NCBI GenBank assembly: GCA_024362935.1
Contig: JANCRA010000040.1
Location: 6,076,001-6,140,000 of the forward strand
Direction: 5' to 3'
Origin: Setophaga petechia
Lineage: Eukaryota; Chordata; Aves; Passeriformes; Parulidae
Length of the DNA: 64,000 bases
In this document: piece by piece, positions 38,201-50,502 of the stretch
How positions within the stretch are numbered: the stretch's first letter is position 1
Layout of the letters: every line of letters starts with the position of its first letter
Translations under genes and position numbers: made by a program
Notes under the pieces: model-generated
What the model saw: only the letters and a program-made list of their open reading frames with translations
Database searches by the model: none
What the model was told of the DNA's origin: nothing

Positions 38201-41200
38201 TGGAAGAGTATTCCTCCTGATGCAAGGGTTCTCTCGTGAGAACCTTCCTTCCTAGTCTGTCGTGGTGTACATTTCAGTCCCAGCAGCTCTGGTTTCATTG
38301 CTGGTGGAAGACATTTATGCAAAAACGTTGTTCATTCACTTCTGCCTTCCTCCACGTGCAATAGAGTTACAAATTACAAAAAAGTTACAAATTCTGAAGA
38401 ATGTCTTTTATTTGACTGTTATCACCTTAAGCAAATTCCTCATTCCAGACTTCTTTTATCATTTCCTCTTTCTTCAAATGACAATTTCCATTGTGTTCAA
38501 TGAGTCATTTGATGATGAAGAAAAGATTTTAATCTGAAAAGGAAGGAGCATATATGTTATTGATCCCTGATTGTTGCTGTGGAATTTGTTCTCAAATGTA
38601 GCGCAGAAATTTTTCCAAAAGTATTTGCTATTTTGGACAAAAATATCCTAATTAGTAAAATAGTATTTTTGTAAAAAATGCTCAGTACCAGCTATGCATG
38701 AGAACAAGGAAATATTATAACCCTTGTGGTAAGATGAGATAAATATGATATGCTGGATGTTGAATGATTTGAAACATACCATAACATTGACTGATTAGGG
38801 AAAAGACAATAAAAATAAAATAAATGGTGCAAGTTTTTCTTAACTATTTAGCTTTTCAAAAAGCCAAACCACTGTGACGCTATGCAAATAAAGTATGGCT
38901 AGCCTGAAGCTGAGAAATACAGCTAATTACGTGCTTTTCTAAGACAAGCCATGCTAATTTGTTCTAATGTTTACATTTCCATTTTAATGAGTTTTCTTAG
39001 CTTCCACAAAGTTTGAAGTTTTGTTCAAAAATCTAACAAAGAAGCATTTATGGTGAAGTTTGGCTTGTAACAAAGGTAGACCTCTGTGACCCTGTGATTT
39101 TAACTGCAGCTTTTGTACAGGGTGTCTTTAGTGAGAATGATACCTGGAGACATAAGGAGCACTTCATAAAACAACTCAGTGACATCTGCACAATAGGACA
39201 CTGATGACTGAGCACACTACCCGTACACTGAAGGGTGTGTGCTCATGTGAGAGCCTGGATTCAGGAAAAGGAGGAAGCCAACAATTATTAAACAGGAAGT
39301 TCAACTACCCTTCCTATATATTTGTAGGTTTGAGTTGACTGCTTATCCTTGTTCCTCAATGATAGCATGATTAAAAATATGCTTTACCTTGGGAGCTACT
39401 AAATTGAAATTCAAGTGCAGGAACACAAATCATGGAGATATAAACTCTCAGGAATGTCCGTATTACAAAGGTTTCTGTGCCTGACTGAGTCTTATACATC
39501 AACTGATAAACCAAATAATATCTACTACTTTGTACTAATGAAAACCTAACCAAATAATATGCAAGTTGAATCTGCCTTGAAATTCAGTCAACCACTAGGT
39601 GCCAGTTTTGAGGGTAAAGAAAAATCACACCTGAATGGTAGCACAGAAGAATGAGAATCCCATCAAACAGGCTAGGCTAGCTGAGAACAACGCACTGATA
39701 CCAAGAAATAGTTTTTTTGAGGTAAAGAAATACCTTTGAGAGATGCTGATTTCTAACTGGAAGTAAAGCATTTTACAAAATATAAAATTGATAAGCCACA
39801 AAAAGTAACAATAAAGGAGGGCTGAGGGACTAACATGACTGCCAACGAAAAATTAGTACTTTATTTCACTGACAGCTGTTCTTTCAAATCTTTTGATTAG
39901 CTTGGACGCTTTTTTTATTACTTTATGCATCACCTGTTATCCCTTGGAAAAAGGAAAGTGTCACTCCTAAAGTTAAGTAGTGAAGCGAACTAATGTAATA
40001 TATTTTTCATTCCATGAAAAAGATGGTAATGAAAGCAGAAAACCAACCATTTTTCTTGGTGATTATTACCTCTCCGGAATACGGTAAGTGAATTAAATAT
40101 TGTATTATGCATATTTAGCATTTAACCTGATCTTCTTCATCAGGAGGTACAGAACATTTATGTATCTAAAGCTGTACACTTGAGTAATTATCTAATAGCC
40201 ATAAACAAGGGTTCAGCCAAGTGGTAATTATCTGTACAAAAAATTATTTTTAGGAGACTGAATGTTCCCTATACTAGGCAGGTAAATGTCTTCAATTATG
40301 CTCATGATAAGGTTTGAGGAAAATAAAGCTTTATGAATTTTTTTTTTGCACCTCTAACTTTGACTGACATTATTAGTATGACTTTTGAATTCATCATTCC
40401 TTTTTCTGGCATTCAGAAGTGTTCCCTTTCATATGCTTGCTGTTTCCCCATGTTTATGCTTGTGCACACACACATTATTTGAGTCCCTTAACTGTCCATC
40501 TCTTTGCAGTAAAGAGGCAAAATACGTGCTCAAAGCAAGTTATGTGAGGAAAAAGGTATTAAATCCTTCATTTTCCTTCTGAGTTCCTGACATTTCAAAG
40601 AATGGAGCAAACCCCTCATGGACAGGATACCCTGTCAAAATAAAGAAAAAACCAAAGAATTCTTCAGCGCATACAGGTCTGTAATGATTTATTGCTTGCA
40701 TTCTCTCTGCTGTGATTTGGTTTAGTCTACAACAGTGGAAGCATTGAGGTTTCACATCAAAGTTCAAAAACAACTGTTCTGTGGACCCTGCAATGTCAGT
40801 CATAATGATATGTTTGCAAATTACCATCTTGAACAGATTGAATAAAAATAATAATAACGTAGAGTTGTGTGTTGTCCCTCCTATTACACGTCTGTCAGTA
40901 ATAACCATAAATAACTGTATAAAGTGACATATTTATGAATTTTAAAAAAATAAATATTTAATAAGAATCCTAGGTAGCTGGTCTGCCTACCAGGCCAGCT
41001 TTAAAGACAATCTCTGAATAATAAACAATGCAAACTACTTGATTCTTTCTTTAATGCCAATGTTATAGTGATTACAGGATCAAAGTTACAATTCATGTGC
41101 TAAAAAACCACTTATTATCTCTTCGGAAGCACCACTTAATTTTCTCTTTAAATATTCAATTTATGGATTGGTTTCTAAACGCTATAAAGTTCTCAGGTAT

Positions 41201-42603
41201 AAATGTTATACCTTGGAATTTAACATACATATAGATGTTCTTTTGTGGAATCGTGTCATTCTGCTGGAATGAGAGGCATCAACTGAGCAACTGGGTTATT
41301 GTTAACTGTTTACTACAGCTCCCAGACCAGACACTACCATCTCCTCTGATCCACATATGTTTGATTTTGTGAGTGCTCCCTACACCACTCTGTCTAAAAT
41401 AAAAGAGAATAAATGTAGTGGTTTATAGACGAGCATTTTGCACTTTAGAAAGATGCATTGAGTTCATCCTCTGGCCCAGGAGAAAAGCAGTAAGGCATGA
41501 TGTGATAAGAAAAGACACCTTTTCATTCAAAAGAGAGTGTCTTTATCCAGAGTGCCTCCAGAATTATCCCTGTCCCAATTACTGCTCCCTGAACCCTAAG
41601 TGAGTGCTCTCCATGGTGGTCTGATGTCTGCCTAAAATCACAGCAGAGAGGAAGCAAGCAAAAATCATTACAGACAGCCCCAGGACAGTGCTTATAGACC
41701 TGAGTTATGGCTCTATTTAATTTAATAATCCCACAAAACAAGGTAGCTGAAGCTGAAAGCCAGTTCCAGTGCCAGGACTACTTTCAGGGCAAATGGGGTG
41801 GGTGGAGGAGAAAGTTCCTCCTTTATTAGGGAACACTCCTTTCCCTCATCTGGAATCAAATGCCCAGATCTTCTCCTCTTCTCATTTTTCCTCTACTGCC
41901 AAGAATGCAGATGATGGCTGCTTGCTGCTGCCCTAGACAGCTCAAACAAACTGCCGTACCTAAAAATGTCATTCCCACTGGAGATCAATCAACATAGATA
42001 TTAGTAAGATTTTATAAAAAGTTATCTCTTTTTTTTTTGAACTGAATTATTTGAAAATTTAGGAAAAAGTACTTTGCTGCACTTAAAAAAATGAAGAAAA
42101 GAGAAAATAAGATAACCAGCAACAAGGCGGGGGGAAAAAGAAATATTATGTTTTCACAATCAAGTGTACAAAATAAGGAAAATGTCTGAAATAAAGCTTC
42201 CTGTGATTTTATTTTTTATGTTTAATTATAGGAATACCAAGAAATATTTCTAATTTCATTACTAACAATGTTCCAGGGATGTAAAAGAAGCAGCATGCAA
42301 TTACGTTCCTTCAATAGACATATCACCTAATTTCAATAGTAATGCAAAGTATTAGTACAACAGCTTAAATGACAAATGCATATTAACTGTGTGCCAGAAG
42401 ATTTCATGTTGTCCTCAATTTTGGCACAACAATTTCACATTTGATTTGGACACTTGAATCTTGGTTTTGGAAGTAGCTAACCTTTTAGCTAAGCTGCTAT
42501 GTGTAAATTTTTTCCTGTTCATTCCTACTTTCAAAATGCAGGAATTAAACCCTGAAGTAATCTTCAGGAAAATGCATAAATGATAATGTCATTATCACCA
42601 AAC
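35287..42603. other. Unique AT-rich sequence, no supported gene
   Basis: More than 7 kb without a recognisable gene or young repeat. The segment at about 36130-36300 is GC-richer but has no open frame of note. A donor-like ACGGTAAGTG occurs at 40080-40090 without a partner. Open frames up to 122 codons (40540-40908, minus) lack domains. Confidence 0.55.
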
Positions 42604-43010
42604 CATGGAATCATAGAAATCATAGAATCACAGAATCATAATGATATGTTCCCAATCCCTTCCACTGTGGGCAGGGAGATCTTCCGCTAGACCAGTTTCA
42701 GGCTCTCAAAGTGCCATCTAACCTGGCCTTGAACACTTGCAAGAAGGGAGCATACACAACTTCTCTGAGCAACCACTTCCAGTGCCTCACCACCCTCACA
42801 TTAAATATTTTCCTAACGTCTAACCTAAACCTACTCTCTTTCAGTTTGTACCCATTCCCTGTGTCTCGTCACTACATGCCCTTATAAATAGTCTCTCCCA
42901 ATTTTTTTTATTGTAGGCCCATTTCAGGTGCTGGAAGGCTAAAATTATGTCACTGTGAAGGCTGAGTGATCCCAATACTCTTAGCATTTTGCCATAGGAG
43001 AGCAGGTCCT
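42604..43010 (-). mobile_element. CR1 LINE 3' end fragment (minus strand)
   Basis: This begins with the antisense CR1 terminus, a stutter of CATAGAATCACAGAATCAT, and continues with antisense CR1 blocks including CTAACCTGGCCTTGAACACTT, the CAACTTCTCTGAGCAACC region and CCTAACGTCTAACCTAAACCT. It ends near the CATAGGAGAGCAGG block. It is 5'-truncated and non-coding, moderately diverged, and contains a small A/T insertion near 42900. Confidence 0.92.
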
Positions 43011-43829
43011 ATTAGATTCATCTAATAAACACAAATTATTAAAGTGGTAAAAAAATTGTGACTTCAGATTTTGATATAAGAGATGAATATTGTTATCCAT
43101 TTAATCCCTTAATGGGGTCAGACCCTACATGGATCACAAAGAAGGACTACTCATCCTCATGTCCTCCAGTGAAGGGCTGGTCATTGCTGTGCTTTGTGCA
43201 CTAACTGTCTTTTGCTCTAGGTGCAACTGGGAAAAGAGATTATTGGCAGGACCCATGTTTTTCAGCCACCTTCATAAGGAATATGCTTTGAGCAAACATA
43301 TACTGAATTCTGCAATATGCTGAATTCACTTAGAACATTTTCAAACACTTTTTTGCATTGCCTGTTGGTATATATTCTAAAGGGATAGTTTGTTACCTAG
43401 CTTCATACTCTACTTTTGTTTAATTTAAATTTCTTTTTGAGAAACAAAAATTTATCTTTATTTTCCCCATCTGTCTCTGGTTTATAAATTGAAAGTTCTG
43501 CCAGTCATAAATTACTTCACATTCTCCAGCAAGATACTACAGAACACTCTCTGACAAAAAGGTAAATTATTTACATTATTCTAATTCCAGAAGTCTTTAT
43601 ATATGGGCTAAAACAATATTATGTTTAATAAATAAACTCCTAAAGAAGGTCATCAGACCATTAAAGAACATAAGCTATTTATAAGGGAAAAAAATTACAA
43701 TTGTTTTTCAGCATAAACATTTCCAACTGTCAGCCTTTGTGTTTGAAAAGACATCACACAGGAGGAACAAATTTGGAGGTAAAACAAGACCAAAACTTTC
43801 CTCTCAGATTCCAGGTTATTCCAGTCTGG
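43011..43829. other. Unique AT-rich spacer between CR1 and LTR cluster
   Basis: A 64-codon frame (43129-43323) lacks any recognisable domain. Nothing else was recognised. Confidence 0.5.
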
Positions 43830-44236
43830 TGTTATCAAAACCCAGTAAAAACAGAACTCTGAACACCAATGTAGTATTAAGAAGGAGGCATTCTTTATTC
43901 AGCTGGATGCACATGGGGGTGTCTCCTCCAAAACATCGTGCGTACTAAGTACAGAAAAAACTCCTGTTTAAATACTCTATTTTACATACATATTCATAGG
44001 TTTTTCCAAAGAAAACACACATTTAATAATCATTTCCCCAAAGTCACTGGCATGTGTTCCTTCCTTCCCATCAGCACATGTGCTCTTCTGTCTCAAGGAT
44101 CTCTTTGGTGGTCCCTGGTGATGGGTGACCCCAAAGTCATACTTGACTGCTTGGTGAACTGGGCTGCTTACTTCAGTTCTTCTTCTTGGTTAATGTTTAA
44201 CATGATGGCACAAACTAGGCATTGTGTAGTTCCACA
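43830..44236 (-). mobile_element. ERV solo LTR (minus strand)
   Basis: On the minus strand there is a TATA-like TATTTAAAC (plus 43966-43974) and an AATAAA signal 70 bases downstream (plus 43894-43899), inside the phrase GAATAAAGAATGCCTCC that is typical of a bird LTR family. The boundaries are TGTTATC at 43830 and CCACA at 44236, consistent with TG...CA ends. No clear target-site duplication is visible. There is no internal retroviral sequence. The right edge meets the next LTR almost directly. Confidence 0.75.
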
Positions 44237-44299
44237 GGCTAGAGGGTTTTGAAGTGTGGGCATTGTGTTTACTCCCAGGTGTGCAAAGTGATTCACTGG

Positions 44300-44784
44300 C
44301 AGCCCCTGGAGAGCCTGACACTACTGCAAACAGACAGGTCCTGAAGGAAGCTAAAGCCCATGGAAGCCCATTCTGGAGCAGGCTCCAGTGGCACCTGCGG
44401 CCTGTGGAGAGAAGCCCACACAGAACCAGGTTTTCTGGACAGAGCTGTGACACGTGGGGGAGTCACAATAAAGCAATTTGTTCCCAAAGGTCTGTACACC
44501 ATGGAAAACCTCTATTCTGGACAAGAAAGGAATTTCCTCTCAGACAGTGTTATGGTCTGACCACAACACCCATTCCATTTCACTCTCTGCTTACTCAATT
44601 ATTAGTTGGCAATAAATTAAAATAATCTTCTCTGACCTGAGTTTTTTGCCCATAAGGGTAACTGGTGAATGATGCTCCTGTCCTTATCTCATCCAATGAC
44701 CTTTCCATCTTCTCTCTGTGTTCTGGAGAGGAGAAGTAGTGAGATAGCATCTGGGTGGCAGCCAGACAAGGTTAACCTACCACA
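44300..44784 (+). mobile_element. ERV solo LTR or LTR 3' part (plus strand)
   Basis: The 3' half matches a common bird LTR. It has an AATAAA signal at 44611-44616 followed by TTTTTTGCCCATAAGGGTAA, CTGTCCTTATCTCATCC and the terminus GGTTAACCTACCACA ending at 44784. The upstream part holds the GGAGCAGG/GAAGCCCA-type repeated phrases of the same family. The 5' end is uncertain (44240-44330). No coding region is present; open frames here on both strands are shadows. Orientation rests on the polyadenylation signal and could be wrong if this family is conventionally read the other way. Confidence 0.72.
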
Positions 44785-47700
44785 CATGTCTTAATGGAAT
44801 CATCTTTTTCTTGATATTGTCCCTAGGATGGAAGGAAGCAATTTCTAAAGCTTAAGGTTTTCAATTATCCATGAAAATATGTGCAGAAGTTTCTTAACTG
44901 ATCTTTATCATCAGATATTTTCCCTGCTGGCTTATCACAAAACTTTTAGTCGTTCTTGAGATCTGGACTGGTGTGTTGTCACAAAAACTGTTTTGTTTCC
45001 ATAAATCAGAGGAGGACATTGGGATCAGGAGGAGTAATGGGTCAGCAATGACACCAGCAGTCAACTCCACATATTGAAGTGTTTGCAGTGGTACATGATA
45101 AAGTTTGACAGTATTGCTCCTGGCTCAGAGGCAGAAATTGGTTGCCAAATACAGCAGTTTTTTAATAGTAATATTTGTTCTGTTTGGTAGCCAAAAATCT
45201 CTCTTTTTTTTTTTCAACTGCTGAACTGCTTTTCCATTAATTGAATGGATATGCTCTCACTGCTGTAGTGTTTCCCAGCTATGTCCTCAGCTAAAAACAG
45301 TATGGAAAATATTGCTTACTATGGCAGAACCATAGCCAGATATTTTTATTTAAAAGCTTGCATTTATGAGTTGCTTTTCATGATGCTATTTTAGATAATA
45401 TCTTCAATTTCCCTAGTCCAATGTATGGATGCATTCCTTATGGGTTATCCTTGGCTGCTGAGGTGTGTGATTCTTTCAATGCCAGTGCAAAAGGAACGGT
45501 TAACAATGCTTTCTAACTGAGCTACAGCAGTGCGTTTTGCCAGCTGCCAGAACCCACTGTGAGCCTGTACACAGGTAGGGACTGGTGTGAGCTCTGTAAG
45601 GCTTTTCTGGTGCCAGAGCTGTGAGGGCTCCATGCATGCAACAGGCACAGAAATGTTTTCCTTGGATACAGTGGAAATAAGTAATATGGAAAGCTCCTGG
45701 ACAATAGTTTTAAGCGGTCCTTTGGGACAAATCCTGGACCTTGAAGATCTCAAAGGACTTTCCCATGACATACAAATATAAGGAAATAATCACATTAGTG
45801 TACGCAACTCTGTCCAAAAATGTCCATTGTGTTTGTGAGGACTGTGTTCATGATCCCACTCAGATATATTAGAGAAGATTATACAGCTAGCAACCCCCTA
45901 TTTTTTACCAAAAGCTGTAGTGTTCATCATGAACAGACAAGACCTCATTTGCAAGGTGCCTCAATCATTATACACTGAGTAGCAACGCTTTCCAGGTGGC
46001 AATTTGGCACCTAACAGCTCAAATAAATCCCCCTTGCTAATTTAACTTTCTAAAATCTCCCCAACACTAACAGGCCTGATTTATTCATTGCTTCTATTAC
46101 AGAGGAAAAGCGAAAAAAAAAAAAAAAACCTGGTAAACTCTGCTGTCATTGGGACATAAGTCCAGCTTTTTAGAAGTTGACAGTTCAGATGAAAACCTCA
46201 CAGGTGGTCAAGAACTCTTCTCAGTCTTGTGGACAGAGTGGTCAGGATAAACTTAGATTTCAGGGTAAATACAACAGTCTGTTCCGAAAGGCTAGTTTTG
46301 TTAACAACTCCTGCTCTTCCATAATGCTCTGGAGAGCTTTCCTATCATTTCAGTTGTGAAGGAACCACAAGGCATGCACAAACTAAATGTCATCTTAATT
46401 GCTCTGTAAAAAAGAAATTTGATAAAAAAACACTATTGTGTTTGTCTCTCTTCATCCACTAAATATAATTAAATAAGCTCCCACCCAGCCACACCTGCAG
46501 TTAATAGATTTTGGTACAGTTTCTCACTTGCATCAGTCAAGCTGCTGTAACTTATTTTACCATCTGTTAAAGCAAAAAACTTAGTACCTGCTATTCCACA
46601 AAATAGCATCAATATTGTAACCATCGTGATAAAAAATTGAGGCCTTGATACTAAAACCAATACAAGAACCCATTAAGGTGGGTTTGCTTCTTTGGTTTTT
46701 TTTTTGTTTTGTTTTTGTTTTTTTTTTTTTGCTAATACATTAAATGGCTTGGCTAACTCAGTTTTAATGTAAGAACTAGAACTCAACAAATTGTGCTTTA
46801 AAGTTTGATATAGCCATATGATCTGTAAAATAACTTCTTATCAAAATGAAATCTTTTTTAACAAAAAGAAATTATGAAAACAGCAGAGGTAGCTTTTTCT
46901 AATTCAAATGAGAATTGACAGAAAGAGGATGCAAATGATGAAAGAAAGGGATCTGATAAGATAGTTTGAAAGGTCGTGATGGGATGAAACAATAGAAAAA
47001 CAGTTACTCCAAAGAAACTGATGTGAGGAAAGATACCAGAGACCAAAATTGGTATTGAAGCTCCAAACACTCACTACTTGAAGAGGACATGAAGGTGAGC
47101 ATACAGCTTATTCTGTTCAAATTCTTGTATGTCTCATTTAATAAAATACAAGAATAAAACTTCTTTGAATATGAAAGGGCTAAGGAATCTTTTTTCTCTT
47201 TGTCTTTCAAATAAATTCCTGGCTGTGGAAGTCTATAAACTGTTTTCACATATGCAATGTGATATCTATGATAATAAAAACATTTTCTCAAGAAATGTAA
47301 AAAATATTTAAACACTGGACACAGTAAGATAATACCATAAAAAAACTCTCTGGTCTTCACAAGGATATACTCCTTTCTTAAGAAATAAGGTACCTTGTAT
47401 TAAATTATCATACCTTAAACTTTGCTAAATTATACCATTCTTCATAATTTTCCTTGACTTCACTAATGTCTAACGGTGGTGTAGGAAAGTCAAGACCTAG
47501 TGGAAAGGGGGAAATATTATTTAGGTAAAAAAAAAAAATTTTGCAATTTCTCAGCAGAAAATCGAATAGCACTGTCTAGTTATCATCTCCAACTGCACAA
47601 AACCCAGAATAACTAGCAAATGTGATGCCAAGAAAAAAATCAATATCAGTGAAAATAACATTTTACCTTTTTCTCCTCTCATCTCTTTACTTGTGCTCTT

Positions 47701-48340
47701 TGGTTAGTACTACAGTTGCTGAATGCAGCTAAATATTCACCAAGAGAAACCTCTCTTAATGTCATGTAAAAATCTTTTACTGCCATAGGACATTGATTTT
47801 TTTTTCAGACTCTAGCTCATAGAAGTGAAAGTATGTGCCAGGTTCATTTTATTAATTTTAATCATGACACCAGGCCCACAGTGTTTTGACTATTGTCAAA
47901 TTTACTATTGACAGTTATTTTGGATGTTGTAGGACTGTGGATATACAGACTCATAATGTGTATGAGGATTAGTGGGGTGAATTCAAAATACTGCTCTGAA
48001 ATGCTGTATGTAGTTCATAAAACCTACATTTTAAAATTTTCTGTGAGAAGATTTACACAGTATCTCCTGTGACACTGCACTGCTGAAGTTTTCAGGATCA
48101 AAACTATTTAAACACTGAACATATGAAAAGAGTAGAGACTATTGACTGGTTATAGGATCAGGAAAAATTAAACAAATTCCCGGTATCTTTATACATTTAA
48201 GGGATATTAATACCTTTAGCAACACCTTCTACAAGCATTGTACCATTTATAAGGAGAAGAATTATATGGAAGTCATTGGACTGCAGGTACATGTAAGACT
48301 TTGTGGGACAAGGCTTTCTTTTTGCCTTCTTTATGGTTTA
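44785..48340. other. Unique sequence between two LTRs
   Basis: No gene is supported. Homopolymers: poly(A) of 16 at 46113-46128 and T-rich tract at 46695-46730. A 108-codon minus-strand frame (45445-45771) and a 118-codon minus-strand frame (47004-47360) have no recognisable domain. The interval shows no retroviral coding sequence, so the flanking LTRs do not bound a provirus; they also belong to different families. Confidence 0.55.
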
Positions 48341-48948
48341 TGTCAGGGTTTATTCCTGTCTGACAAACAGCCCACACAGCTGTTTGCTCATTTCCTGCCC
48401 CTCTCCAGCAGCAATGGCATCAGGGAGAGAACAGTAAAATTGAGAACACTAGTGGGTTGAGATTAAGACAGTTTAATAGCTAAAGAAAAAGCTGTGCACA
48501 TAAGCAAAGCAAAACAAGGACTTAATTTCATTCACCCTCCCCATGGTCAGGCAGGTGTTCAGCCATTCCTGGGAAAGCAGAGCTCCATCACTTGTAATGG
48601 TGCCTCGGGAAGACAAATGTCATCACTGCAAACATTCCCTTTTCTTTTCCTTTACCCAGCTTTATATCCTAAACATGACTCCATAAGGTCTGGAATGTCC
48701 CTTTGGTCACTCGGGGTCAGCTCTCCCAGCTGTGTCCCCTCCCAATTCCTTGTGCTCCCCCAGGCCCCTCACTGGTGGGGTGGGGTGAGAGGCTGGAAAG
48801 GCCTTGGCTCTGTGTAACTAAAAGGCCTGCTCAGCAGTAACTAAAACATTTCTGTCTTCCCAGCATGGTTTCCATCATGAATGCAAAGCACAGCTTCATA
48901 TCAGCTACTATGCGGAAAAATAACTCTACCCCAGCCAAAACCAATACA
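48341..48948 (-). mobile_element. Complete ERV solo LTR, about 608 bp (minus strand)
   Basis: On the minus strand it starts TGTATTGGTTTTGGCTGG (plus 48948 downward), has a TATA box GATATAAAGC (TATAAA at plus 48661-48666), a variant polyadenylation signal ATTAAA (plus 48472-48477) and ends CCCTGACA at plus 48341. This is the full order of a bird LTR family I recognise, with CATAGTAGCT near the 5' end and an ACTGCTGAGCAG phrase about 100 bases in. No exact target-site duplication is visible beside the ends, so it is fairly old. It is solo, with no internal region. Confidence 0.9.
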
Positions 48949-50339
48949 AATTGGGAGCAAATTTTTTCCTATGTGACTGTGCCTTCTCTTTAGCATTTGG
49001 AAAAAAAAATCCCACAAGTCCAACTAATTGTTCGAAACATGCACTAAATCTCATAAGAACGGATTAACTGTAGTTGCCAAATGTTGAAAAAATGCAAAAT
49101 GAGACAATTCTACATTTCTTGCAAATGCTTTTATCCATTTATGCTTAATTACTGATCCATGGCAAGAGAAGAAATTATTGAGTCTTCCTTTGACTTTGGC
49201 AACATTCCCAAGAGGATTCTATCCAAGATATTCTCTTGTGAAGCCACGCAGATTCTCCTATCCAAGATTTTCTCAGGCAAAGCAATGCAGTCTCCTGCAT
49301 TTTTTGTTAGTCTATGCACAGCAAGACTAACAAAAGATATGTCAAGTAAGATATGTAAGAGAAGTCAATTCAGGAATAAAATTTAAAATATCCACAAAAC
49401 TTAGGAGGAGAAAATGGCATTTTGGACTAAACTACAGCCTTGTGTTAGGCAAGGGAAAATCTAGCTATACTAGAAAATGTATGAATCTTAGAAGCAAAAT
49501 CACTAATTTTACTCCTTCTTTGTGAAAGAACGTCTGTGCTGCAAACCTAAGAAAAGAGCAAGAACACTACAATCACAATTGATTTAGAGAGGGTGGGAAG
49601 TATAATGATAAAGACCATGTTCAAATTTCCTGTTCCTTTTGCACTTCATCTCATTCAATTGTAGAGCAATAGATATTAGCTTTTGCTTGCTCAGATATTC
49701 CAAGATTTAAAGAGGCAGAGGTTATAGTTTCCCTTTATGGCTATGATCAAGCATAGTGCTATTCCAATTACTTTTAGCAGAAAACCAACAAACATATTTG
49801 ATGCTGATTTTTTTTTTAACATGGATTGAAAAGAGATGCATCAGTGAAGTTGGGAATTTAAATAGAAAGTGAGAATTTTGACTGTAGTTTGAACTTCCTT
49901 AACTTTTTTTGTTCTGGTGAGAAGTTGATTTTTATACATAGGAGAATACAGAAAAAGTCCTTCCATGAATTAACAATCATAAAGCAGCAAAAGAAAGATG
50001 TTTCAAAAATTTTCACTGAATGATTATCCAAGCAGTATAGCTTGCAACAGAAAGATTTCTATCTTTGTTAGAAAAACCTGTCTTATATCTTGCAAAATAA
50101 CCTGAAGTGTTCACATTCATTGGTATAAAGCCTTAGGGGAAATATTTATGTTTATAAAACCTGTAGAGAGGACATTGTCCCTATAACTTCAGAAATAACT
50201 GGCTAATTCAAATCCAATGGCAAATCTTAAGACTTCCACCCTCTGTTTACACTCCTCTTTTTCTCCATGGTCTTCACATAAACTTGAAAAACTTTGTTAA
50301 TGCCTCTGTAGAGGAATGTAGACAACTGTCCTCCTGCAG
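48949..50339. other. Unique sequence with a small tandem duplication and perfect hairpin
   Basis: A degenerate tandem duplication lies at 49215-49289: unit one is 36 bases and unit two 39 bases, both built on GATTCT...ATCCAAGAT.TTCTC. It is followed by a perfect 12-base inverted repeat, TTTTGTTAGTCT at 49302-49313 and AGACTAACAAAA at 49324-49335, with a 10-base loop. A 75-codon open frame (49159-49386) spans both but has no recognisable domain. Confidence 0.7.
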
Positions 50340-50502
50340 GGGCTCCCTCTGGACCAGGAGCATGCCTGAATACTCTTGTACCTGTGAATTTAGACCCTGT
50401 TGGAAAGGATATATGTTGAATTGTGCTCAGTGCTATGCCAACATAAAGTCCCCGCTGGATCAGGTCACAAATGGAAAAATATGTTTACATAAAAACTTTT
50501 AG
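50340..50502 (+). pseudogene. Kazal-like cysteine-rich segment, possibly degenerate SPINK exon
   Basis: A strong acceptor-type sequence (GTCCTCCTGCAG) ends at 50339. The open frame after it reads to a TAG at 50500. It contains PEYSCTCEFRPC, then C-x7-C-x2-C-x16-C with CAQCYANIKS and NGKIC, and stops five residues after the last Cys. Kazal inhibitors have a CTxEYxPVC motif, C-x10-C-x2/3-C spacing, a CxxCxAN-like turn, and often end just after the final Cys. Here the V of PVC and about three residues of the CGxDGxTY loop are missing. Kazal domains in SPINK genes are normally split by an intron where this frame is continuous. Secreted protease inhibition would be the family role. It could be a decayed copy, a divergent gene or chance. 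Confidence 0.3.

Noticed and set aside
46469..46660. 63-codon minus-strand frame with a hydrophobic start resembling a signal peptide
   Set aside because: Too short, with no recognised domain, and similar hydrophobic chance frames occur throughout this AT-rich DNA.
43830..48948. Could the LTRs bound one provirus?
   Set aside because: The LTRs belong to different families, lie in mixed orientations and have no gag, pol or env sequence between them.
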